Source of the DNA: BS150m-G50 sp964517435
Lineage (GTDB): Bacteria; CAIWAD01; BS150m-G50
DNA: 38,717 nt
Assembly (NCBI GenBank): GCA_964517435.1
Contig: CAZFEC010000031.1
Span: forward strand, 1-38,717
Direction of reading: 5' to 3'
The first letter of the stretch is position 1. The number at the start of each line of letters is the position of its first letter. The translations under genes were made by a program, and so were the position numbers. A model generated the notes under the pieces. It was not told the origin of the DNA. It was given only the letters and a program-made list of their open reading frames with translations, and ran no database searches. Below are positions 32,483 to 38,717 of the stretch, in pieces.

Positions 32483-33937
32483 TCAACCGCCGCGCAGCTG
32501 ACGCAGCGAGAAGACGGAGCGGGGGCGCCAGGGGCCGATCAGCAGAAACACCAGCGCCAGGTTGAGCAGCAGGTAGAGACCCGCGGTCTGGAGCTGGTCG
32601 AGCAGTGTCGTGCCGGCGGGGAGAATCCAGCGGGTGACGGCGAAAAGCAGCGCCGGCAGGAAGCCGCCGGCGGCAGTCCAGAGCCAGCGCCAGCTTTGAC
32701 CGCTCTGGCGCCGGTAGAGCAGCCAGACCGCCAGGTAGTAAACATTGTAACCCGCAAAGGCAATCCAGGGCGGGCGCAACAGATCAGCGTCACCGTGCAC
32801 CAGCCAGGCGTCGATCGAGAAGAAGAGCGCCATGGCGATCAGCTGAAACAGCACCAGCAGCTTCTGCCGGTTGCAGACGATCAGGTAGGAGGTGAGCACC
32901 AGCGTCAGCATGAAGGGAAAGATCGCCAGCGCCATCCGCTGCAGCAGCGGGAGTGAAGGCAGGTATTCCGGCAGCAGCCAGCGCACCAGGAACGGAAGCG
33001 CGACGCAGGAGAGGCCGGTCAGCAGGGAACTGCCCAGCAGGAAATACCAGAAATGGCTGAACACCTTGCCGTGCAGGAAATCGCTCGCGCCCTCCCGGCC
33101 GTAGATACGGGCATAGGCGGGCAGGATCACCGACGCGAAGGCGCCGCTCAGCATGATGAGTGTATCACGTACCAGGTTGCCCAGCTGGTAGAAGCCCAGC
33201 GTCTCGAGGCTGAAGCGGCGTCCGATGATGAAGGTGTCGCCGTTGGTCAGCAGCAGCAGGAAGAGGGCGTATAGGCTGATCGGAAGGCCGGTGGCCACAA
33301 AGTGCTTGAGCAGCGGCCAGGAAAAGTGCAGATGCAGTCGCGGGCGCAGATGCCACCAGAACAGGGTCGCGGCCAGTGTCACCGAGACGAGAATGGCGAT
33401 CGGCTGGGCGTACAGCTGCAGATGGGTCGCCATCAACGCCAGCAGCGAAAGCACCACGATGGCCCGGAACAGGCTTTGGGCGATAGTGGCGCCGGAGATA
33501 AGGTGGAAGCGCTGGTAGCCGTTGGCCAGTGTATACAGGAATCGATTCAGGAGTACAATCGGAATGCTGATCAGGACGAAGAGGTAGAGGACACCATCAT
33601 CCGTCAACAGGGTCGGACGCAGCCAACGGGCGATAATCATCAACATCATCATCAACAGTATGAATAAGAGCAGCCAGGCTGCGGAAGCGCCTTCAGAGCG
33701 GTGTAAGCGTTCCTCTTCACCGCTGCCGCGCAGGAGCGGGATGTCACGCACCAGCGCATCGACTACTCCGATGTTGACAAAGGGGAGATAGCTGACCGCC
33801 AGCACTGGCAGCGTCAGGATACCGAGCTGTTCCGGTCCCAGCACCCGCGCCACTACGACACCGGCCACCGCCAGAACAACGCGTGACAACAGACGGGTTC
33901 CGCCCAGGGAGAGAGAGTGTTCGATGATCTTACTGAT
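32483..33937 (-). CDS. Wzx-like polysaccharide flippase
   Basis: The product has 484 residues if started at 33937, 468 from the TTG at 33889. It is a very hydrophobic protein with about 12-14 membrane segments, of the MOP/Wzx superfamily that flips lipid-linked sugars across the inner membrane. The frame upstream of the TTG reads ISKIIEHSLSLGGTRLLSR, the normal beginning of such flippases, and a strong GGAGGAGG lies 6 nt before the codon for that Ile (ATC, 33935-33937). No ATG, GTG or TTG exists between, so the true start is either the rare ATC or lost by a sequence error. It overlaps the GT2 gene stop by a few bases and is the last gene of the glycan operon. Confidence 0.82.
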   Translation of the reverse strand: MSKIIEHSLSLGGTRLLSRVVLAVAGVVVARVLGPEQLGILTLPVLAVSYLPFVNIGVVDALVRDIPLLRGSGEEERLHRSEGASAAWLLLFILLMMMLMIIARWLRPTLLTDDGVLYLFVLISIPIVLLNRFLYTLANGYQRFHLISGATIAQSLFRAIVVLSLLALMATHLQLYAQPIAILVSVTLAATLFWWHLRPRLHLHFSWPLLKHFVATGLPISLYALFLLLLTNGDTFIIGRRFSLETLGFYQLGNLVRDTLIMLSGAFASVILPAYARIYGREGASDFLHGKVFSHFWYFLLGSSLLTGLSCVALPFLVRWLLPEYLPSLPLLQRMALAIFPFMLTLVLTSYLIVCNRQKLLVLFQLIAMALFFSIDAWLVHGDADLLRPPWIAFAGYNVYYLAVWLLYRRQSGQSWRWLWTAAGGFLPALLFAVTRWILPAGTTLLDQLQTAGLYLLLNLALVFLLIGPWRPRSVFSLRQLRGG

Positions 33938-34931
33938 GGGGTTCCTCCTCCCGTGCCAGGGGGGCGCCTTTCCGGTTCAGCCAGCACAATCGCAGCTTGA
34001 GGATCGCCCGGATGACGAAACCGGGCAGGCGGCTGAACCACAACAGGGCATAGCTTCCGGATCGGAAGCGGTGCGTCAGCGACTCCCGCAGGCAGCGACG
34101 GGCTCGGCGGTAATCCCCGCCCATGATGCTGCCGCGCGCCAGCATGGCGTGATACATCGCCTGCGCCTCGCCGGGCTGCAGACTGTCGATCACGGGTGGT
34201 TGCGTATCAGGTTGGATCGGATCGGGCCGGCCGCTCCGCCTGGCGACCGCGCTTTCCATAGCCAGCCGCCGGTAGGCCTGCTGCAGTGCGTAATGCGCCG
34301 CCGAAATTGATCCTGGTGCTACCTGCCAATGGTAGAGCACCTCCTCCAGGTTGCTCAGGTCATACCGCTCGGAAAGCCGGAGCCAGAAGTCGTAGTCCTG
34401 GGCATAACGGAAGAACTCACGGTAGCCGCCGACCGCGTTGAACGCCTCGCGCCGGATCAGCGCCGAGCCGTGCGAGAGCAGGTTCGCCTTCAACAGGCCG
34501 CGCCGAAGCGCTGCTGGTGCCGTTATCACCTGGCTGGTACCGATGACCTCGCCGGCAGCGTCGGTCCAGGCGGTGCGGGTGCCGCAGGCGGCGACCTCAG
34601 GATGCGCATCTAGAAACCGGACCTGTTGTTCCAAACGTCGGGATTGCGAGTAGTCACCCACGTCCATCCGGGCCAGGTACTTCCCCCGCGCTGCGCCGGC
34701 GGCGCGGTTCAGCGAGACGGTCAGACCGTGGTTCGCCTGTGTGATCACCCGCAGACGGGGATCGTCGCAGGTGGCGAGTAGAGCGGCGCTGTCATCAGTC
34801 GAACCGTCATCAACGACGATCAGCTCCAGATCTTCCAAAGTCTGCTGCAGGATTGATTTGAGGCTGGCAGCGAGTTGCTCTTCGCCGTTGTAGACCGACA
34901 TCAGGACGGAGACCTGAGGCGTCTTCTCCAT
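33930..34931 (-). CDS. Family 2 glycosyltransferase
   Basis: The product has 333 residues. The start at 34931 (MEKTPQVSVLMSVYNG) is preferred to a frame reaching 34979 because it shares one base with the upstream stop (TGATG). The GT-A fold is visible: VSVLMSVYNG, LELIVVDDGSTDDSAALL (nucleotide-binding), KYLARMDVGDYS, RREAFNAVGGYREFF and AQDYDFWLRLSERYDL. The usual metal-binding MDADD is MDVGD here, which keeps two Asp two apart plus one but changes the spacing context. A basic, hydrophobic C-terminus (260-333) may associate with the membrane. It adds a sugar to a surface glycan; donor and acceptor are unknown. Confidence 0.88.
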   Translation of the reverse strand: MEKTPQVSVLMSVYNGEEQLAASLKSILQQTLEDLELIVVDDGSTDDSAALLATCDDPRLRVITQANHGLTVSLNRAAGAARGKYLARMDVGDYSQSRRLEQQVRFLDAHPEVAACGTRTAWTDAAGEVIGTSQVITAPAALRRGLLKANLLSHGSALIRREAFNAVGGYREFFRYAQDYDFWLRLSERYDLSNLEEVLYHWQVAPGSISAAHYALQQAYRRLAMESAVARRSGRPDPIQPDTQPPVIDSLQPGEAQAMYHAMLARGSIMGGDYRRARRCLRESLTHRFRSGSYALLWFSRLPGFVIRAILKLRLCWLNRKGAPLAREEEPHQ

Positions 34932-36109
34932 CAGACAGCCTCCTGCCAGCCCATACCGGGGAAGTCGCGGAAACGCCAACCGGTGTCCTCGAAATGTGGA
35001 AGCTGTTGATCAATAGCCGCCAGCCCGAGCAGGCGGAAATAGGTTGACCAGAGATCACTCTCCCGGTATGGAACGGATATGAACTCCAGCCCGGAGTAGT
35101 GCCACCTGGGAGACCCGCAGCAGAGCTGCAGCCAGTTGCGAAAGATCAGTTTCAATCTGGGCACCAGTCCCTGTTCCGCTCTAAGATTGCGCAGGGGAAA
35201 GAGGATGTTATGAATCGATCGCTGATGCCGCCTTAGGGCCCAAGGGAAACCACCATCTTCATTGCGTGAGTTCATAACGGCCTGGAATGACTCGTGCATG
35301 GCTTTTCGAACCGGTTCGGTCATACCGTCACGCCTGGTGGATTTCAGTAAGACATCGATCCCGTCGAAGTCTTCGCAGGCTCCACCACCAGGCGAGAGCA
35401 CGAAGAAACCCTCACTCGATTGAAGCCGCAGGGTATTCGCACTCATTTCCTGCAGATGGGGTAACTGAACGCCGCGGAAGTGAAAATAGGAGAGAAAATG
35501 GAAGCTGCCGTAAAGCGAGTTGTGCAGGCCGGCCCCCTGGTCCGGTCCCCAGAAGCCGGTTGCGGGGTCCTGCCGCTTCAGCAATGCCGCCAGAAACCTG
35601 CGGTGAAGCTCTTCCATCGCTTCATCCGGACCCAGCCAATCAGCCAGATGATCGGTGAATGACAATCTGAACATCACCGGGTTGCTGACATACCAGCAGT
35701 TTGACCAATCCAACTCCTGCAGATAAGCTTCAGGATCCAGATCGGCCAATTCCCGTTCGATTCGCCTCAGTTTGTGTGCAGGTTTTGCATCCAGAAGGCG
35801 AAGTGCATCCAGCACGAACATGTCGATCTGATTCTGGATGTAGGAAAGAGTAAAAGGTGGATGTGCCGTGAGTGGATAGCGCTCGATGAAGTCGCCGTTC
35901 TCGGGATCCTGGCTGCTTAAAAGGTACTCAATGATTTCCTTGCGCGAGGGGTGCCGTTCCAACTCACCCAGCAGTGCCAGCGTGAAGACGGCAAAGGCGG
36001 TTCCCTTCAGCGTAACCTTCCCTTCCCGCCAGAAACGAAAGCCACCGCTCGGATCGTAAAGCTCAGATATCCAGTCGGTGATTTCAGCGGCGAAACGGGG
36101 CCAGTTCAT
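34931..36109 (-). CDS. Alpha/alpha-toroid protein (prenyltransferase/terpenoid-cyclase-like) in glycan cluster
   Basis: The product has 392 residues, with no signal or membrane segments. It has repeated helical motifs with QDPxxGxF/GGF-type turns: YDPSGGFRFWREG (20-32), SSQDPENGDFIER, KRQDPATGFWGPDQG, LRLQSSEGFFVLSPGGGACED and NSRNEDGGFPWALRRHQ, the pattern of squalene-cyclase and protein-prenyltransferase toroids. The class II cyclase motif DxDD is not seen (nearest: CEDFDGIDVL), so it may be a glycan-modifying enzyme or a non-catalytic toroid. It sits between a methyltransferase (4-base overlap) and a GT2 gene (1-base overlap), so it is tightly co-expressed with them. I do not know its function. 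Confidence 0.7.
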   Translation of the reverse strand: MNWPRFAAEITDWISELYDPSGGFRFWREGKVTLKGTAFAVFTLALLGELERHPSRKEIIEYLLSSQDPENGDFIERYPLTAHPPFTLSYIQNQIDMFVLDALRLLDAKPAHKLRRIERELADLDPEAYLQELDWSNCWYVSNPVMFRLSFTDHLADWLGPDEAMEELHRRFLAALLKRQDPATGFWGPDQGAGLHNSLYGSFHFLSYFHFRGVQLPHLQEMSANTLRLQSSEGFFVLSPGGGACEDFDGIDVLLKSTRRDGMTEPVRKAMHESFQAVMNSRNEDGGFPWALRRHQRSIHNILFPLRNLRAEQGLVPRLKLIFRNWLQLCCGSPRWHYSGLEFISVPYRESDLWSTYFRLLGLAAIDQQLPHFEDTGWRFRDFPGMGWQEAV

Positions 36110-36669
36110 GCAGTCTCCCGCTTGCGGAGCTTAACCAGGATGTTGCGGTCCGTGAAGAGGCGGATAAAAATGCGGAATCCGGTGAAGTAGCGCCGGAGCG
36201 CTTGCATCCTGGCGATTTCTTCTCGCTCGACTTCAAAGCTGGCCTTCTCGATCAGAAAATCGAACTGGCGTTGATCCATCTCGAAAATGTGGTGCTCATC
36301 CCTCAGCCAGCCGGTGGGACGGAAGCGTGAGACAACCAGAGGCATTGAAAGGTAGAGGACACCATCGTCAGCGAGGGCTTGGTGGATTTCCTGCAGGATA
36401 CGCAGCGGGCTGCCCAGATGTTCGATAACTTCGAAGAGGAAAATCGTCTGGAAAGGTCCGGTCAAATGACAGCTGTCGAGGTCAAAATCGGTGCTGTCTA
36501 CTTCAAGGTTGAGCTCGCGACGGATTCGTTCGAGTAGAGGACTCTCACCACCGAGATCCAAGGCTGGTGCTGACACGCCTTCCTCATGTAAGAATCGAAT
36601 CGTCCGTTCCAAACGGCGGATGTTGGTGGTTTCGCCGAAGGGATCTGAATAGGAATCGATCGTTGGCAT
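36106..36669 (-). CDS. Class I SAM-dependent methyltransferase
   Basis: The product has 187 residues from ATG 36669. Motif I is weak (PALDLGGESPLLERI), followed by an acidic strand end (VDSTDFDLD) and the clear post-I/motif II block FQTIFLFEVIEHLGSPLRIL and ALADDGVLYLSMP. It is a Methyltransf_23/11-like fold. The frame could reach a TTG at 36774, but that extension is not methyltransferase-like and has no ribosome site. The C-terminal Arg/Phe-rich end is unusual. It is the first gene of the glycan operon and may methylate a sugar. The 257-bp gap to its right (36670-36926) holds no gene; a 6-bp hairpin GGAAGG-CCTTCC without T-run is visible there. Confidence 0.75.
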   Translation of the reverse strand: MPTIDSYSDPFGETTNIRRLERTIRFLHEEGVSAPALDLGGESPLLERIRRELNLEVDSTDFDLDSCHLTGPFQTIFLFEVIEHLGSPLRILQEIHQALADDGVLYLSMPLVVSRFRPTGWLRDEHHIFEMDQRQFDFLIEKASFEVEREEIARMQALRRYFTGFRIFIRLFTDRNILVKLRKRETA

Positions 36670-36926
36670 CCTGTTTCCCGCTTTCACACTGACTGAGGTT
36701 TGGAAAGGCAGACACATACCCCAAAGGGCGGATTCCGGCTGGTATAAATGAACCGTGATGCTGTCTAAATGCAAGCGGTTTCTGGGAACTTGTTTACAGG
36801 GACCAGGCTGACGGTATTAGTTAAGCTGTTGCCACTATCGGTGGAAGGGCAAATCCTTCCCCAAGCCGTCAAGAAGTGAATGGCTGCTTTTTGAACATCA
36901 ACGATGCGAAGATGAGGTTTCGTCTA

Positions 36927-38141
36927 TTATGGAGTAGTCGTTCGGCAAATCCTGAAGCTAAGATAATTTCTGGTATTAGCTGGGTCATTGTAGTTTCTAT
37001 GAGCGGACGGTAGCCGTTCACTGCCATAAAACCAGGAGCCCCCTCTAAACGAGCGATATGGATATGGATGAGAGGGTGGACCTAAGGGATTCGTTTGAGC
37101 ACCAGGGAGGTAGTCACCCCAGAAGTCATTGACCCATTCCCAAAGATTACCTGCCATATCATGTAGCCCTAATTGACTGTCACCTTGCGAGAAACTACCA
37201 AACGGGGCTGTCCATCCAACGCAGTACTCACCCGGATTGAAATTTGTCAAGCTGCAATCAGGTGTTTCATTGCCCCAGGGATAGGTTCGGTTATCATTAT
37301 AACGAGAGGCGTATTCCCATTCAGCTTCAGTTGGCAAGCGATATCCTTCCGCCGTATAGGGATTATGACTGGCACCTACAGACCAGTCACCATTGTAAAA
37401 CGGTGTTAATCCTTCCTGGAGACTCAACCAGTCACAATAACAAGCTGCGCCATACCAGGAAACCTCCAGAACCGGATGATCAAAGGATACCATACCTTCA
37501 TAGTCACCACTATAAACAGGTTCCAGAATGAATTCACTTCCGTTCCAGGCAATCTCGCAACCAGTGTGATTTGGATTGATCAGGACTTTGTCATGTGCGG
37601 TAACAGCTGTATTACTCACAGACTGAAGTAGACCCTGTTCGTAGGCCCACTGCATCCTCAAACAGAACTCACCATTTGTAACCTCGTGTTCACACAGCGC
37701 AAAGTCATTTGTTAAAGTCACTTCATGTTCTGGTTCGGCAATACCGTTTTGTCCCATGGTGAAGGTCCCGGCAGGTATAGTAATCATAACAAGAGGTGGC
37801 AGCTGCGTCTCTCCTACCGCGACTACCCGAAAGAAAGCACTGACATACCAGTAATCCGGATCTGTGAATGTAAAACATGTATCACTTGTTTCAGTGAGAA
37901 GCATGCCTTCCTCAATCCCGTAATATGGTAGTGAAGAGAAGTACAGTTTGTAGTTATCAATTATGATCGCGTTCCCATAGATATCTTCGATTGGTGCAGA
38001 CCATGTGAGTCGAAACTCACGTTCCGGTGGCAAGGTTCCCTCAATGATCTCGATCTGAAGATCATCAACTGGTGTAGGTGTTGATGCGAAAACTGAAGTG
38101 CAGAAGCTGATGATTAAAAGAAGTAGGATTACGCGAAGCAT
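36927..38141 (-). CDS. Secreted SUMF1/formylglycine-enzyme-fold protein with N-terminal FN3-like domain
   Basis: The product has 404 residues. A signal peptide (1-19, ending SVFAS) is followed by an FN3-like module (20-112; FRLTWSAPIEDIYGN) and a SUMF1 domain (115-400): MITIPAGTFTMGQN, FALCEHEVTNGEF, VLEVSWYGAACYCDWL, YRLPTEAEWEYASRY, AGNLWEWVNDFW and RSFRGGSWFY. True formylglycine-generating enzymes have two active-site Cys near the C-terminus; the matching stretch here (RLPSAHRNYNDPANT) has none, so it is probably non-catalytic, perhaps a surface binding protein. GGGAGG lies 6 nt before the start. Its GC content (about 45%) is lower than that of the rest of the window. Confidence 0.88.
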   Translation of the reverse strand: MLRVILLLLIISFCTSVFASTPTPVDDLQIEIIEGTLPPEREFRLTWSAPIEDIYGNAIIIDNYKLYFSSLPYYGIEEGMLLTETSDTCFTFTDPDYWYVSAFFRVVAVGETQLPPLVMITIPAGTFTMGQNGIAEPEHEVTLTNDFALCEHEVTNGEFCLRMQWAYEQGLLQSVSNTAVTAHDKVLINPNHTGCEIAWNGSEFILEPVYSGDYEGMVSFDHPVLEVSWYGAACYCDWLSLQEGLTPFYNGDWSVGASHNPYTAEGYRLPTEAEWEYASRYNDNRTYPWGNETPDCSLTNFNPGEYCVGWTAPFGSFSQGDSQLGLHDMAGNLWEWVNDFWGDYLPGAQTNPLGPPSHPYPYRSFRGGSWFYGSERLPSAHRNYNDPANTRNYLSFRICRTTTP

Positions 38142-38245
38142 GGATGTCCTCCCGCTACTGCTATAACGAATCTATGGCGATAACTAATTACGCGTTTGAA
38201 CTACATCCACTTATTTCAGTTGAAACAGTGTGAATTGGTATGATC

Positions 38246-38698
38246 TCAATCCCCCAACTTCCGCACTCGAAATCCGAGGCTGCGATTAGTATGAGATGCG
38301 CCACTGACGGCTCGATGTGCACAATGGAGAGCGTCGACTTCGTAACCCCAGCTGCCCCCGCGCCGTACATTGGAGCCTGTGAAAGCAGGACCCAGCGGAT
38401 CGGTTTGCGGATCAGCGCTGTAGCTTCCGTAAGCATCATTCACCCATTCCCAGGAATTGCCACCCAGATCGAAGAAGCCAAGTCCACTTACACTGAGCGG
38501 GTAAATCCCAATCTCCGTCGTCCAACCGATGCAGTAGGTGGTGGTCTCGAAGTTCGCCCAGGTGCAATCGGGGTAGTCCTCTCCCCAGGGGAAAGAACGA
38601 CCGTCATCATAACGGGCGGCATGTTCCCACTCAGCTTCGGTGGGTAGCGTGAAGGCCGGGGTGTTATACCGATTCTCATAAAGAATTTCGCATAGAAC
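38246..38698 (-). pseudogene. Second SUMF1-fold protein, 5' end missing or disrupted at the window edge
   Basis: On the minus strand the frame reads NTPAFTLPTEAEWEHAARYD, then RSFPWGEDYPDC, GLGFFDLGGNSWEWVND, VRRGGSWGYEV and SLGFRVRKLGD before a TGA stop. This is the C-terminal half of a SUMF1 domain. The same frame has a TGA at 38699-38701, only 17 bases from the window end, and no start codon after it, so the gene is either frameshifted, cut, or the scaffold end is wrong. It keeps one Cys (DALHCAHRA) in the place where true enzymes have two. It lies about 100 nt upstream of the first SUMF1 gene on the same strand, in tandem. Confidence 0.7.
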
Positions 38699-38717
38699 TC
38701 ATTGAAAAAGCTGTTTT

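Noticed and set aside
36670..36774. TTG start at 36774 for the methyltransferase
   Set aside because: The added 35 residues do not look like the family and no Shine-Dalgarno is present; ATG 36669 gives a normal protein.

Overview
The window is a scaffold piece (one 100-base N gap) from a Gram-negative bacterium of fairly high GC (roughly 58% by eye, with an AT-richer right end). It carries an outer-membrane FadL porin, lipoproteins, RND efflux permeases, and two secreted proteins with a type IX secretion (T9SS) C-terminal sorting tail, one containing PNPFNPST. This combination suggests the FCB superphylum (Bacteroidota, Calditrichota, KSB1, Delongbacteria and relatives). I cannot name a phylum. 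Nearly all genes are on the minus strand; only the first (NYN-S1-S1) is on plus.

Layout. (1) 89-4026: an NYN/PIN-type nuclease-like protein fused to two S1 domains, convergent with a FadL porin + SGNH-hydrolase lipoprotein pair. (2) 4192-14854: a long run read right to left: ferredoxin, comF, yceD, rpmF, plsX, fabH, fabD, fabG, acpP, fabF, rnc, yigZ/IMPACT, a CNNM/CorC membrane protein and a DUF3467 protein. It holds most of the type II fatty-acid initiation and elongation genes next to ribosomal protein L32 and RNase III. The RNase III is unusual: an Arg-rich hexapeptide repeat, containing the assembly gap, interrupts its catalytic domain. (3) 15106-17184: guaB and a MarR-type regulator with a candidate operator. 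(4) 17716-21792: a secreted subtilisin-like protease with a P-domain and six Ig/cadherin-like repeats. (5) 22019-29638: a three-gene RND efflux operon (lipoprotein adaptor plus two different permeases, one with extra membrane segments). (6) 29792-32248: a cobalamin riboswitch controlling two T9SS-exported surface proteins, one a beta-propeller reminiscent of Bacteroides BtuG; then tRNA-Leu(CAA). (7) 32483-36669: a surface-glycan operon (methyltransferase, alpha/alpha-toroid protein, GT2 glycosyltransferase, Wzx-like flippase). (8) 36927-38717: two tandem secreted SUMF1/FGE-fold proteins, the second incomplete.

Most interesting for follow-up: the riboswitch-controlled T9SS surface module (probable cobalamin capture), the interrupted RNase III, a strongly over-represented 9-mer TGTATCAC(A/G) scattered through genes in several reading frames, the RND permease with additional membrane helices, and start-site oddities (an apparently leaderless yceD and a flippase that seems to start at AUC). 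All counts and motif positions were read by eye and all functions are inferred from sequence.
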